The notes beneath the pieces are model-generated. The model was not told the origin of the DNA. It saw only the letters and a list, made by a program, of their open reading frames with translations, and did not search any database. A DNA stretch of 64,000 nucleotides from positions 496,001 through 560,000 of the forward strand of contig OY770026.1 in assembly GCA_963669455.1 (NCBI GenBank), read 5' to 3'. Shown here in pieces: positions 8,142-17,381 of the stretch. The stretch is from JAWKWH01 sp963669455. GTDB lineage: Bacteria; Pseudomonadota; Alphaproteobacteria; Rhizobiales; Rhizobiaceae. The position numbers and the translations under genes are program-made. The stretch's first letter is position 1; every line of letters starts with the position of its first letter.

Positions 8142-9071
8142 ATGAAGACATTCATTTTCGCCGCCATGGCTGCGATGGTTTTTCAATTTCCCGCTACGGG
8201 TTCAAGCGATGCCGCCGGGCTTGACCGCGGCTGGCATTCGGCCGGCGGCAACCACGCGAATATCATTCTGGCCCAGGCTTCAGACTTGCGCGTGATTCAG
8301 CTGGAAGAACAGGTTCGCCAATTAACCGGCCGGATTGAGGAACTGAATTTTCTGCTGCTTCAAATGCAGGAACAAGTCCGCCGCATGCAGGAGGATAATG
8401 ATTTCCGGTTCCAGCAATTGGAGGATGCAGACCGGCCGGCTGATCCGGAGCGTAAAAGCGAGGCGCCGGCAGAAAAACGCAACCTGGCTGACAACGCGAA
8501 TGACGCCGGCAATACCGGTGCTCCACCCAGGCAGCTTGGTGAAATTGTCATCGGGTCAGATGGCGCCATCAAGGGGGCAACACTTGATCAGCCGATGGAT
8601 TTGCGGGCCGGTTCGACATCGGTTGTAGCCAATGGAACGCCGGACAAAACCCCAGATGAAACTATCGTTGCCTCACTGCCATCGACCAGCGATCCCGAAG
8701 AGCTTTATTCCAATTCCTACGAATTTATCCTGTCTGGAGATTATCGCACTGCGGAAGCCGGATTTCGCCAGCATATCGACCGGTTTCCCGATGATGAGCG
8801 CAGTGCTGACGCGCATTACTGGCTTGGCGAGGCAATCCTGTCGCAACAGCGTCCGGCGGAAGCTGCCGAGGTATTTCTGGCGGCAAACCGCGATTTTCCG
8901 CGTGCGCGCAAGGCGCCCGATACGCTGTTGAAGCTCGGCATGTCGCTGGCGGCCTTAGGCCAGCGCGAGGTTGCCTGCGCAACATTCAAGGAGATTAGCG
9001 TGCGCTACCCTTCCGCATCCGATCTGCTCAAGGGCCGGGTGTTGCAGGAACAGGCTATCGCCGGTTGTTAG
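8142..9071 (+). CDS. cpoB: Cell-division coordinator CpoB (YbgF)
   Basis: The 309-residue periplasmic protein has a signal peptide, a coiled coil (about residues 45-95, heptads such as VIQLEEQVRQLTGRIEELNF), a variable linker and C-terminal TPR repeats (about 190-305; ANSYEFILSGDYRTAE-type helices with AHYWLGEA). CpoB links Tol-Pal with peptidoglycan synthesis during division. The ATG at 8142 is chosen because it begins the signal peptide. Confidence 0.92.
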   Translation: MKTFIFAAMAAMVFQFPATGSSDAAGLDRGWHSAGGNHANIILAQASDLRVIQLEEQVRQLTGRIEELNFLLLQMQEQVRRMQEDNDFRFQQLEDADRPADPERKSEAPAEKRNLADNANDAGNTGAPPRQLGEIVIGSDGAIKGATLDQPMDLRAGSTSVVANGTPDKTPDETIVASLPSTSDPEELYSNSYEFILSGDYRTAEAGFRQHIDRFPDDERSADAHYWLGEAILSQQRPAEAAEVFLAANRDFPRARKAPDTLLKLGMSLAALGQREVACATFKEISVRYPSASDLLKGRVLQEQAIAGC

Positions 9072-9081
9072 TAGGGTAGTT

Positions 9082-10422
9082 TTGACCAAAGCCTGGACGC
9101 TTGATCCCGAGGACGCATTTGGCTGGATCGACCTGAACGGCCGCACAAGTGTTGTTGTGGCTTTATCCGGCGGCAGCGATTCGACCGCGCTGTTGCTGGC
9201 GTTCAAACGCTGGGCCGACCGGGCACAGCCGCAATTGCGGCTTGTCGCGGTCACGGTCGATCACGGATTACGGGCCGGTTCGGCAAATGAAGCAAAGCTT
9301 GTAGAAGCATTTTGCCGCCGTGCCGGCATCGACCATCTAACGCGGCGCTGGTCTGGCCAAAAGCCCGGCTCGGGAGTTGCCGACGCGGCGCGCAAGGCCC
9401 GCTATAAATTGCTGGCAGACGCGGCTCGCGAAGCCGGAACCGATATTGTTCTGACCGGGCACACGGCCGATGATCAGGCCGAGACCGTTTTCATGCGCTC
9501 GGCCCGAAGTGAAGGCCGCGGCCTTGCCGGTATGGCGAGGGCAACGCTTTTTGACGGGTCCGTCTGGATCATCCGGCCTTTTTTGGCTGAGGACCGCGAC
9601 GCGTTACGCCGGTCACTGAAGTACGAAAATGTGACGTGGATCGACGATCCGTCCAATATTGATCCGGCCTATGAGCGTGTGCGCGCCAGACAAGCGCTTG
9701 GCGACGGCAAGGACAGGTATGCGCTCATCGAAACGGCACGGAAGAAAGCTGTTGAGCGGATGAAAGCCAACGCGGCGGCGGCCGGGTTGATCGGCAATGC
9801 CGCCAAGCTGGCAGCGCCTGGGCTGGTGAAGCTCGACGCGGCCTTTCTCATTGCCGATGATGCGGGCCTTGAGGCGTGGCGGGTGCTGCTGGCCTGTTGT
9901 GGCGGGCGGGCGCATTTGGCAAGCCGCGATGATGTATCAAAGCATCTGGAGCGGCTGGCTGCGGGCCGAACCTGTCTTTCCGGTACGGTTGCCGTGCAAA
10001 AGCGCGATGCGGCCTATCTTTACCGGGAACGCCGCCGTGGTCATCGGCTGCGGGTGGATGATGGTATCTTCGATGGGCGGTATCGATTGGACAGGCATGC
10101 GGTTGAAGCGGGATGGCGGCTCCGGGCAATGACGATTGAGGAGCAGGCATCTGGGGAGCAGGCACTGGCTGTCGCGGACGGTCCTGCACCGCGCGAACTG
10201 ATGCGCAACGCGCTGGCCGGAGAGCCCGTGCTGGACAGCGGCATGGTCAAATCTGCCCGGTATTTCCGCGAAAACCCGCAAATTAGGCGAATTCTTGCTC
10301 CATTTGACCATTTTTTGCCTGAATTTGACCTGATATTAGCAAATGCAACGGCAAAATTGCTCGGACGGGCTTGCTTTCCATTGCCACCGGTGAGAGGACA
10401 AGCCAAACCGTCATTAACGTAA
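9082..10422 (+). CDS. tilS: tRNA(Ile)-lysidine synthase
   Basis: TilS changes the wobble cytidine of the CAU-anticodon tRNA(Ile) to lysidine so that it reads AUA. The PP-loop SGGSDSTALLLAF sits near residue 25, followed by VTVDHGLR and TGHTADDQAETVFMR. The TTG at 9082 is preferred: it lies eleven bases after the cpoB stop behind a GGG-containing site, and it gives 446 residues, near the usual size. Any ATG upstream lies inside cpoB. Confidence 0.93.
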   Translation: MTKAWTLDPEDAFGWIDLNGRTSVVVALSGGSDSTALLLAFKRWADRAQPQLRLVAVTVDHGLRAGSANEAKLVEAFCRRAGIDHLTRRWSGQKPGSGVADAARKARYKLLADAAREAGTDIVLTGHTADDQAETVFMRSARSEGRGLAGMARATLFDGSVWIIRPFLAEDRDALRRSLKYENVTWIDDPSNIDPAYERVRARQALGDGKDRYALIETARKKAVERMKANAAAAGLIGNAAKLAAPGLVKLDAAFLIADDAGLEAWRVLLACCGGRAHLASRDDVSKHLERLAAGRTCLSGTVAVQKRDAAYLYRERRRGHRLRVDDGIFDGRYRLDRHAVEAGWRLRAMTIEEQASGEQALAVADGPAPRELMRNALAGEPVLDSGMVKSARYFRENPQIRRILAPFDHFLPEFDLILANATAKLLGRACFPLPPVRGQAKPSLT

Positions 10423-10522
10423 TAGATGAGACAAGGTTGGCATCCTTCGGTTTGGTACCTATCTTGGGATGTAAGCATTATCGAAATCGCAAGTCATTCT
10501 TGCTTTGCCCACGGGATATCTG

Positions 10523-12463
10523 ATGAACTCGAACTACAGAAATCTGGCCCTTTGGGCAATAATTGGCGTGTTGCTGATTGCGCTGTTTAACCTGTTCCAG
10601 TCGCCGCAGCAAAGAGGTTCCACCCAGGATATTGCCTATTCGGCATTTTTGCAGGAACTCGACAATGGGCGCGTCAAGTCTGTGACGATTGCCGGTGACC
10701 GCATTACGGGCAACTATGTCGACAGTTCGACCGGGTTTCAGACCTATTCGCCGGGTGATGATTCCCTCGTCGAGCGGCTCGAACAACGCGGTGTGACCAT
10801 CAATGCCAAACCGGAGAGCGATGGTTCCAATTCGATATTCGGTTATCTGATCTCCTGGCTGCCGATGATCCTCATCCTCGGTGTGTGGATATTTTTCATG
10901 CGCCAGATGCAATCCGGCTCCGGTCGCGCGATGGGATTTGGCAAGTCGAAGGCCAAGCTTCTGACTGAGGCGCATGGCCGTATCACGTTCCAGGATGTCG
11001 CCGGTGTTGACGAGGCCAAGCAGGATCTTGAGGAAATCGTCGAGTTTTTGCGTGACCCGCAGAAGTTCCAGCGGCTTGGCGGCAAAATACCGCGTGGCGT
11101 GTTGCTTGTCGGACCTCCCGGTACCGGTAAAACGTTGCTGGCGCGTTCCGTCGCCGGCGAGGCGGATGTGCCTTTCTTCACGATTTCCGGCTCCGATTTT
11201 GTCGAAATGTTTGTCGGTGTCGGTGCCAGCCGTGTCCGCGATATGTTCGAACAGGCCAAGAAGAACGCGCCCTGCATCATCTTCATCGACGAAATTGACG
11301 CTGTTGGCCGTCATCGTGGCGCTGGTCTTGGCGGCGGCAATGACGAGCGCGAACAGACGCTCAATCAGCTTCTCGTCGAGATGGACGGGTTTGAAGCCAA
11401 TGAGAGCATCATCCTGATTGCGGCCACAAACCGTCCGGACGTGCTGGATCCTGCTTTGATGCGGCCAGGCCGTTTCGACCGGCAGGTGGTGGTGCCCAAT
11501 CCGGATATTATCGGGCGCGAAAAGATCCTTAAAGTGCATGTTCGCAATGTGCCGCTGGCACCGAATGTCGATCTGAGAGTGATTGCGCGCGGCACACCGG
11601 GTTTCTCCGGTGCCGATCTGGCCAATCTGGTCAATGAGGCTGCGCTGATGGCGGCGCGGCGCAACAAGCGTCTGGTCACCATGGCGGAATTCGAAGATGC
11701 CAAGGACAAGGTGATGATGGGCGCGGAGCGCCGTTCGACTGCGATGACGCAGGAAGAAAAGGAACTGACGGCATATCACGAATCCGGGCATGCCATTCTT
11801 GCTTTGAACGTTCCGTCGGCCGATCCGCTGCACAAGGCAACGATCATACCGCGCGGACGCGCTTTGGGCATGGTGATGCAATTGCCGGAAGGTGATCGCT
11901 ACTCGATGAGCTACAAATATATGATCTCGAGGCTGGCGATCATGATGGGTGGCCGTGTCGCCGAAGAGATCAAATTCGGCAAGGACAATATTACGTCAGG
12001 CGCATCATCCGATATCGAACAGGCCACCAAACTGGCCCGCGCCATGGTCACGCAGTGGGGTTATTCCGATAAACTCGGTCAGGTTGCCTATGGTGAAAAT
12101 CAGCAGGAAGTGTTTCTTGGCCATTCAGTTGCCCAGCAAAAGAACGTGTCGGAGGAAACCGCGCAGATTATCGATGCCGAAGTGCGCCGGCTGATCGACG
12201 AGGCCTATGATACGGCACGTAAAATCCTGACCAAGAAAAAGAAGGACTGGATTGTACTTGCCGAGGGTCTTCTCGAATACGAGACTTTGTCGGGCGACGA
12301 AATAAAACAGTTGCTGGCTGGTGAGAAGCCATCGCGCGACCAGGGCGACGATACGCCATCTCCGCGTGGTACTGCCGTTCCCAAAGCCGGTTCGGCCGGT
12401 GTAAAAGGCAAGAAAAAGGGTGATGAACCTGATTCAGGCATGGAGCCGCAACCGCAGGGTTGA
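10523..12463 (+). CDS. ftsH: ATP-dependent zinc metalloprotease FtsH
   Basis: The 646-residue inner-membrane AAA+ protease has two membrane helices (about residues 8-26 and 113-132), Walker A GPPGTGKT, Walker B IIFIDEID, the second region of homology with arginine fingers (RPGRFDRQV) and the zinc site HESGH (about residue 418). It degrades membrane and regulatory proteins, for example LpxC and heat-shock factors in other bacteria. The ATG at 10523 follows a GGGATA site. The C-terminal 40 residues are low-complexity. Confidence 0.98.
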   Translation: MNSNYRNLALWAIIGVLLIALFNLFQSPQQRGSTQDIAYSAFLQELDNGRVKSVTIAGDRITGNYVDSSTGFQTYSPGDDSLVERLEQRGVTINAKPESDGSNSIFGYLISWLPMILILGVWIFFMRQMQSGSGRAMGFGKSKAKLLTEAHGRITFQDVAGVDEAKQDLEEIVEFLRDPQKFQRLGGKIPRGVLLVGPPGTGKTLLARSVAGEADVPFFTISGSDFVEMFVGVGASRVRDMFEQAKKNAPCIIFIDEIDAVGRHRGAGLGGGNDEREQTLNQLLVEMDGFEANESIILIAATNRPDVLDPALMRPGRFDRQVVVPNPDIIGREKILKVHVRNVPLAPNVDLRVIARGTPGFSGADLANLVNEAALMAARRNKRLVTMAEFEDAKDKVMMGAERRSTAMTQEEKELTAYHESGHAILALNVPSADPLHKATIIPRGRALGMVMQLPEGDRYSMSYKYMISRLAIMMGGRVAEEIKFGKDNITSGASSDIEQATKLARAMVTQWGYSDKLGQVAYGENQQEVFLGHSVAQQKNVSEETAQIIDAEVRRLIDEAYDTARKILTKKKKDWIVLAEGLLEYETLSGDEIKQLLAGEKPSRDQGDDTPSPRGTAVPKAGSAGVKGKKKGDEPDSGMEPQPQG

Positions 12464-12502
12464 TTTTTCCATCCCACATATCCTTGATTCATGTTTTCCA
12501 AA

Positions 12503-12535
12503 AACGCCGCAATGAGTTGATTGCGGCGTTTTTTT
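12503..12535 (+). terminator. Intrinsic terminator after ftsH
   Basis: AACGCCGCAA (12503-12512) and TTGCGGCGTT (12521-12530) form a perfect 10-bp stem with an 8-base loop, followed by seven T (12529-12535). Confidence 0.92.
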
Positions 12536-12707
12536 GCAAATCCGATAAGATCGACCTGGCGTTAATGTCTTTATGTTATCCTGACCGGCGATGTCGTTGT
12601 ATTGGCGCTACGATCTGATGTTTCAGACGCAAACATAAATTGATTGAAGCGTTTTTGATATTTATGGCACATGCCAACGGTTCAAAAAACACGGGTTAGT
12701 CACAGTA

Positions 12708-14060
12708 ATGAGCAGGAAGTATTTCGGAACCGACGGCGTTCGCGGTCTGGCTAATTCCCACCCGATGACGGCGCAGATTGCAATGCGCGTCGGCATGGCG
12801 GCGGGGGTGACATTCCAGCGCGGCACACACCGTCATCGCGTCGTGATAGGCAAAGACACCCGTCTTTCCGGATATATGATTGAAAATGCGCTGGTCGCCG
12901 GATTCTGTGCGGCAGGTATGGATGTGTTTCTGCTTGGTCCGATGCCGACACCTGCAGTCGCAATGCTGGTGCGTTCGCTCAGGGCTGATATCGGCGTGAT
13001 GATATCGGCTTCCCATAATCAGTATCATGACAATGGCATCAAGCTGTTCGGGCCGGATGGCTATAAACTGTCCGATGATCTGGAAGCAAACATCGAAGCG
13101 CTGCTTTCGCAGGATCTAGATTCGATGATGGCAGGTCCGGAGGAAATCGGCCGGGCAAAGCGCGTCGATGGTGTACATGACCGCTATATCGAATTTGCCA
13201 AGCGAACCCTGCCGGGCTCGATATCACTGTCAGGCATGCGCATTGCGATTGATTGCGCCAATGGCGCTGCCTACAAGGTGGCTCCGGCCGCCCTTTGGGA
13301 GCTCGGTGCGGATGTCGTGGCATTGCATGTGAACCCGAATGGCACCAACATCAATCGCGACTGCGGTTCCACCAATGTAAATTCGCTGCGCAAGAAGGTG
13401 CGTGAGGTTCGCGCCGATGTGGGCATTGCGCTTGATGGCGATGCTGACCGGATGGTGATTGTCGATGAAACCGGTTCGGTGATCGACGGCGATCAGATCA
13501 TGGCCCTTATTGCCGATGCATGGCAGAACCACGGTCGTCTTATCGGCGATGGCGTGGTTGCGACGGTAATGTCCAATCTTGGGCTTGAGCGCCATCTGCA
13601 AGCATCCGGGCTGAAACTCTACCGGACACGGGTCGGCGATCGTTACGTCGTCGAGCATATGCGTTCACACGGCTTCAATCTGGGTGGTGAACAATCCGGC
13701 CACATCGTTATGTCCGATTTTTCCACCACCGGAGATGGCTTGGTGGCGGCACTACAGGTGCTGGCCTGCGTCAGGCGTGCCGACAAGCCTGCCAGCGAGG
13801 TGTGCCGCAAATTCGAGCCGGTACCGCAATTGCTTAAAAATGTCCGCATCAACGGCGGAGCGCCGCTGGAAAACTCTTCGGTCAAGGAGGCAATCGCCGA
13901 GGCCGAAACCCAACTCGGCGACACTGGCCGGCTGCTGATTCGGCCATCGGGGACCGAGCCCCTGATCCGGGTCATGGCAGAAGGTGATGATGCAGCGCTC
14001 GTCAGGACGGTGGTTGACGATATTGTCGGCGCGATTTCTTCCGGCTCACAGGCTCATTAG
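12708..14060 (+). CDS. glmM: Phosphoglucosamine mutase
   Basis: GlmM interconverts glucosamine-6-phosphate and glucosamine-1-phosphate on the way to UDP-GlcNAc. The 450-residue protein has the phosphoserine loop ISASHNQYHDNGIK (about residue 100), the metal-binding loop DGDADRM and the phosphate-binding loop RPSGTEPLIRVM near the C-terminus. It follows the ftsH terminator at 170 bases, so it likely has its own promoter. Its stop TAG is the first TA plus G of a palindromic element. Confidence 0.97.
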   Translation: MSRKYFGTDGVRGLANSHPMTAQIAMRVGMAAGVTFQRGTHRHRVVIGKDTRLSGYMIENALVAGFCAAGMDVFLLGPMPTPAVAMLVRSLRADIGVMISASHNQYHDNGIKLFGPDGYKLSDDLEANIEALLSQDLDSMMAGPEEIGRAKRVDGVHDRYIEFAKRTLPGSISLSGMRIAIDCANGAAYKVAPAALWELGADVVALHVNPNGTNINRDCGSTNVNSLRKKVREVRADVGIALDGDADRMVIVDETGSVIDGDQIMALIADAWQNHGRLIGDGVVATVMSNLGLERHLQASGLKLYRTRVGDRYVVEHMRSHGFNLGGEQSGHIVMSDFSTTGDGLVAALQVLACVRRADKPASEVCRKFEPVPQLLKNVRINGGAPLENSSVKEAIAEAETQLGDTGRLLIRPSGTEPLIRVMAEGDDAALVRTVVDDIVGAISSGSQAH

Positions 14061-14096
14061 AGCAGTTTTGACTCCGAATGGGTTAAAACTGCTCTA
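14058..14096. repeat. TA-bounded palindrome after glmM
   Basis: GAGCAGTTTT (14060-14069) and AAAACTGCTC (14085-14094) form a perfect inverted repeat with a 15-base loop, bounded on both sides by TA. The leading TA plus G is the glmM stop codon. It may fold in the transcript and act as a terminator or stabiliser. Related arms occur at 109-145 and 1749-1763. Confidence 0.75.
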
Positions 14097-14402
14097 GCCC
14101 CTGCTGAAATTTCAAGTCTGCCCCAACGCTGAACCAAGCCCGGTCCCAAGGCCGGAGCTGATCTGTGTTCGCCAAACCGGTATCTCCAGGTGATGCTTTG
14201 GATGCGCTGAGAGCCGCATGAATTTCCGGTGTGTTAAGCGTGCTGCATCAGGTGGGTATATTGTCACGCTCCTACGCGTGGTTAACCGGCATGGTGAAAA
14301 AACACAGTTAAGTTCGATTTAACCTTTGCAGTTCATTATCCATCCTCAAGTTCACACATGTCGTGGCAAGCGGCCGCGGCGCGTAGACTGAGGGTAACTA
14401 AT
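14097..14402. other. Intergenic region upstream of the first OMP gene
   Basis: These 306 bases hold no convincing gene. The AT-rich part at about 14280-14350, with TTAAC-containing stretches (GTTAACC, GTTAAG, TTTAACC), is the likely promoter area of the barrel gene that follows, but I cannot assign -35 and -10 boxes with confidence. Confidence 0.5.
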
Positions 14403-15227
14403 ATGTTTGAAACCGCACGTCCCGTTGTGGCGAGTTTGGCGTTGCTGGCAAGTACGTCTGTAGCAGCTCTGGCCGCCGATCCTTATGTTCCGCCGCCGCC
14501 GCCCGTTGTGTACGAGGAGCCGGAGCATGATTATGGCGGATGGTATCTTCGCGGCGATGTCGACTATCACTGGGCAAGCCTGCGCTCCACGCATTATATC
14601 ACATATGGGCCGCCTGCGGGCACGGCATCGTTTACAAAGGCTGAACTGGATGAAGGCTGGTCGGTTGGCGCTGGTGTCGGTTATCAAATCACCAACTATC
14701 TGCGTACTGATCTGACTTTGGATTACTGGGCCAAGGCCGATTTCAATGGTATGACGACTGGAACTTGTGGCGTTCCCCCGGCACCTTGTATGTCGACGGA
14801 TACATCAGCCTATCATGCCCTTTTAATCCTTGCCAACGCCTATGTTGATCTTGGCACCTATCACGGTATCACGCCCTATGTCGGTGCGGGTATCGGTGGT
14901 GCCTATATGAAATGGCATAATCTGAACAACACCATAGGTGGCGTGACAACGGTTCATAAAGGTGCCAGTGAATTCCGGTTTGCCTGGGCGCTGATGGCTG
15001 GTGCGTCCTACTGTCTGACCGACAATTTGGAGATGGATCTCGGCTACCGATATACTCGCGTCCACGGTGGGCGGATGTTTGAATATGCGCCAGTCGCCGG
15101 GCCCGGTTTCGACGACGGTCTGAATGTTCACGAGGCCCGCGCCGGCCTTCGGTGGAACCTCGGTAATAATACACGGTGCGCACCGCCGCCCAAGGTAGTC
15201 AGCTATCCGCCGCCGGTCTATAAATAG
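14403..15227 (+). CDS. Outer-membrane beta-barrel protein (Omp25/31-like), first copy
   Basis: The 274-residue product has a signal peptide (MFETARPVVASLALLASTSV, cut near ALA), a short Pro-rich linker (PYVPPPPPVV) and an 8-stranded OmpA/Omp25-type barrel. Landmarks are GGWYLRGDVDYHW at the first strand, VGAGVGYQITNYLRTDLTLD, YVGAGIGGAYMKW and the closing strand ARAGLRWNL. Such proteins are abundant surface proteins of rhizobia and brucellae. Unusually, about 25 residues with KVVSYPPPVYK follow the last strand. A GAGGG site lies ten bases upstream. The next gene is a paralogue. Confidence 0.85.
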   Translation: MFETARPVVASLALLASTSVAALAADPYVPPPPPVVYEEPEHDYGGWYLRGDVDYHWASLRSTHYITYGPPAGTASFTKAELDEGWSVGAGVGYQITNYLRTDLTLDYWAKADFNGMTTGTCGVPPAPCMSTDTSAYHALLILANAYVDLGTYHGITPYVGAGIGGAYMKWHNLNNTIGGVTTVHKGASEFRFAWALMAGASYCLTDNLEMDLGYRYTRVHGGRMFEYAPVAGPGFDDGLNVHEARAGLRWNLGNNTRCAPPPKVVSYPPPVYK

Positions 15228-15247
15228 ACCTGTCAGCGATACAGCAT

Positions 15248-15276
15248 GAAAACGCCCGGCTAGTCCGGGCGTTTTC
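15248..15276 (+). terminator. Intrinsic terminator after the first OMP gene
   Basis: AAAACGCCCGG (15249-15259) pairs perfectly with CCGGGCGTTTT (15265-15275) with a five-base loop; TCTATTT follows. Confidence 0.9.
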
Positions 15277-15444
15277 TATTTGGAAGCCTCCACCTATCGC
15301 TCTTTTTGTGCAGAGTTTTGCCAAGCGGCGATTTGTCAAAACATGCTTAACGGTGACTTAACCACTATAGTAAATAGTCGGGCCCGAGAAACAGTGATCA
15401 GCCTGCACCAAGGTGGGAGATCACGATATCCCGGAGCAGACAAG

Positions 15445-16287
15445 ATGAGCAAAACTTCCCGACTATTGCTGGCTAGCGCCATGGCCGTAGTATTTACACC
15501 TTTAGCGTCTGCGCTTGCAGCCGATTACGATCCGCCGATCATTGTCGACAAGGCGCCGGAATTTGTTCCCGTCGAGGTCGGCAATGGCTGGTATTTGCGC
15601 GGAGACATCGGCTACACGTTTGGCACTGAAGCGGAAGGCCCGATCAGCTACCGTATGTTCAATGCTGGGGTCTACACACCGGCCGCGACTAGCATTTCTG
15701 CTTTTGACGACAACTATACCTGGGGTGTTGGAGCTGGTTACCAATTCAACAGATGGCTACGTGCAGACGCAACATTTGACGGTCAGGAAAATGATTTTGC
15801 CAGCATCGCTGCCGTGGCAGCCCCCTGTGCGGGCGGTGCGGTCGGTGACGTTTGCGGTGTTGGTATCGCATCAACTGCAACAACTTACTCGGTTTTAGCC
15901 AATGTCTACGGAGATCTTGGAACCTATGCCGGGTTTACTCCTTATGTTGGTGCCGGTGCCGGTATGAGCCGTGTGCGTTGGAACGATGTAGCAAGCCTCC
16001 AGACCTGTGTGGGTCCGGGCTGTCCGGCTGTTCCTGCGCCTGTGATAAACAGTCACAACGGAGAGGCCAGTTGGCGCTTTACCTATGCCCTCATGGCAGG
16101 CCTGGCCTACAATGTTAGCAAAAACCTCAAGGTTGACGTCGGCTACAGATACAAAAACATTGCTGGCGGAGACATGTTCAACTTCGATGCGGCGAGTGCG
16201 GCTGCCGGGGCTACCGGAATTCAGGCAACCGATGACGGGTTCAGTCAACACGAAGTTCGGGTCGGCCTGCGTTATTCGCTCTGGTAG
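15445..16287 (+). CDS. Outer-membrane beta-barrel protein (Omp25/31-like), second copy
   Basis: The 280-residue product is organised like its neighbour: signal peptide (MSKTSRLLLASAMAVVF, cut after ALA), NGWYLRGDIGYTFG as first strand, GVGAGYQFNRWLRADATFDG, YVGAGAGMSRVRW and the C-terminal strand EVRVGLRYSLW ending in an aromatic residue, as is typical for barrels recognised by BamA. It lacks the C-terminal tail of the first copy. The ATG at 15445 starts the signal peptide. TATAGT at 15366-15371 could be a -10 box, but no matching -35 is evident. Confidence 0.87.
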   Translation: MSKTSRLLLASAMAVVFTPLASALAADYDPPIIVDKAPEFVPVEVGNGWYLRGDIGYTFGTEAEGPISYRMFNAGVYTPAATSISAFDDNYTWGVGAGYQFNRWLRADATFDGQENDFASIAAVAAPCAGGAVGDVCGVGIASTATTYSVLANVYGDLGTYAGFTPYVGAGAGMSRVRWNDVASLQTCVGPGCPAVPAPVINSHNGEASWRFTYALMAGLAYNVSKNLKVDVGYRYKNIAGGDMFNFDAASAAAGATGIQATDDGFSQHEVRVGLRYSLW

Positions 16288-16316
16288 AGCACGCCAATAA
16301 AACACGCTTCAAATGA

Positions 16317-16346
16317 AAAGGGCGGCCCGCAAAGGCCGCCCTTTTT
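16317..16346. terminator. Bidirectional terminator between OMP and BI-1 genes
   Basis: AAAGGGCGGCC (16317-16327) pairs with GGCCGCCCTTT (16334-16344). T-runs on the plus strand (16342-16346) and A-runs on the left serve both the OMP gene and the convergent minus-strand gene. Confidence 0.9.
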
Positions 16347-16370
16347 ATTTAGGAAGAAATTTATCCGGTG

Positions 16371-17150
16371 CTATTCGCGGTTGCCCAGAAACTGCAACAG
16401 GAACAGGAACAGGTTGATAAAGTCGAGATAGAGCCTGAGCGCGCCCATAATAGCCTTGCGGCCCATGACAGCGGCGCCATCGCCCTCATAGTACATTTCC
16501 TTGATCTTCTGCGTGTCGTAGGCCGTCAAGCCTGCGAACGCCAAAACGCCGATGCCCGAGATGGCAAACTGTAGCGCTGACGATTGCAGGAAGATGTTGA
16601 CCACCATTGCAATGATTATGCCGATCAGCCCCATGAACAAAAACGAGCCCATTCCAGTCAGATCGCGCTTGGTCGTATAGCCCCACAGCGACAGCGCGCC
16701 AAATGATGCGGCTGTGATAAAGAAGGTCTGCACGACGCTTTCCGGTGTGTAGACGAGGAATATCGACGACAGTGAGACTCCGACCAGCGCGGCGTAGACC
16801 CAGAATGTCGTTTGGGCCGCCGAAACGCTCATCTTATGGATGCGGAAACTCAGGAAAAAGACAAAACCGAGCGGTGCAAGCATGATTACCCAGCGCAAGG
16901 GCGAACCGTAAATCAGCGCGCCGATTGATGTCAGCATCTTGCCGTTCGGCAGTTGTGCGACCGCAGTGGTTGGGTCGCCGGTCGTTGCCAGAAATGCCAT
17001 ACCGAGCGCAGCCACGCCGGTAATTGCCAGCCCCAGCGCCATCAGGTTGTAAACCCTGATCATATAAGCGCGCAGGCCCTCGTCGATGGAGGCGTCGCCA
17101 CGGGTTCCTGCCCTGGCGGCCTGTGCTTGATAGTTACGAAGATCAGCCAT
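16371..17150 (-). CDS. Bax inhibitor-1/YccA family integral membrane protein
   Basis: The 259-residue protein has seven predicted membrane helices and the family pattern, including the start of helix 1 (YNLMALGLAITGVAALGMAF), the middle motif FVLYTPESVVQTFFITAASFG-like stretch, and TAYDTQKIKEMYYEG before the last helix. The C-terminal LYLDFINLFLFLLQFLG is characteristic. BI-1 homologues are pH-sensitive calcium-leak channels or regulators of FtsH in other organisms; the role here is inferred only from the family. The site AGGA precedes the start by six bases. Confidence 0.9.
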   Translation of the reverse strand: MADLRNYQAQAARAGTRGDASIDEGLRAYMIRVYNLMALGLAITGVAALGMAFLATTGDPTTAVAQLPNGKMLTSIGALIYGSPLRWVIMLAPLGFVFFLSFRIHKMSVSAAQTTFWVYAALVGVSLSSIFLVYTPESVVQTFFITAASFGALSLWGYTTKRDLTGMGSFLFMGLIGIIIAMVVNIFLQSSALQFAISGIGVLAFAGLTAYDTQKIKEMYYEGDGAAVMGRKAIMGALRLYLDFINLFLFLLQFLGNRE

Positions 17151-17381
17151 TTCTATCCTCTTGTCACTCCAGTCCCGTCGGGTGTCGAGCCATCTATTGA
17201 CCAGTCATGTATTTTCCCACGACTATCGGCGCCGCTGGCGGGACTCCAGCATGCCTCTCGCTGAATATGTGCTTTCTTTGCGGCAAGGACAAGGCCCCAA
17301 GCTATAGAATTCGCCGGATTTTGGCATCCTGGCTGCCGGAAACACGCGCTTGCACCACTATGGTTAACGAAATCCGGAGGT

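Noticed and set aside
10478..11881. 467-codon frame antisense to ftsH
   Set aside because: It lies entirely within ftsH and results from codon bias in GC-rich DNA; His/Gln/Arg-rich composition is typical of such shadows.
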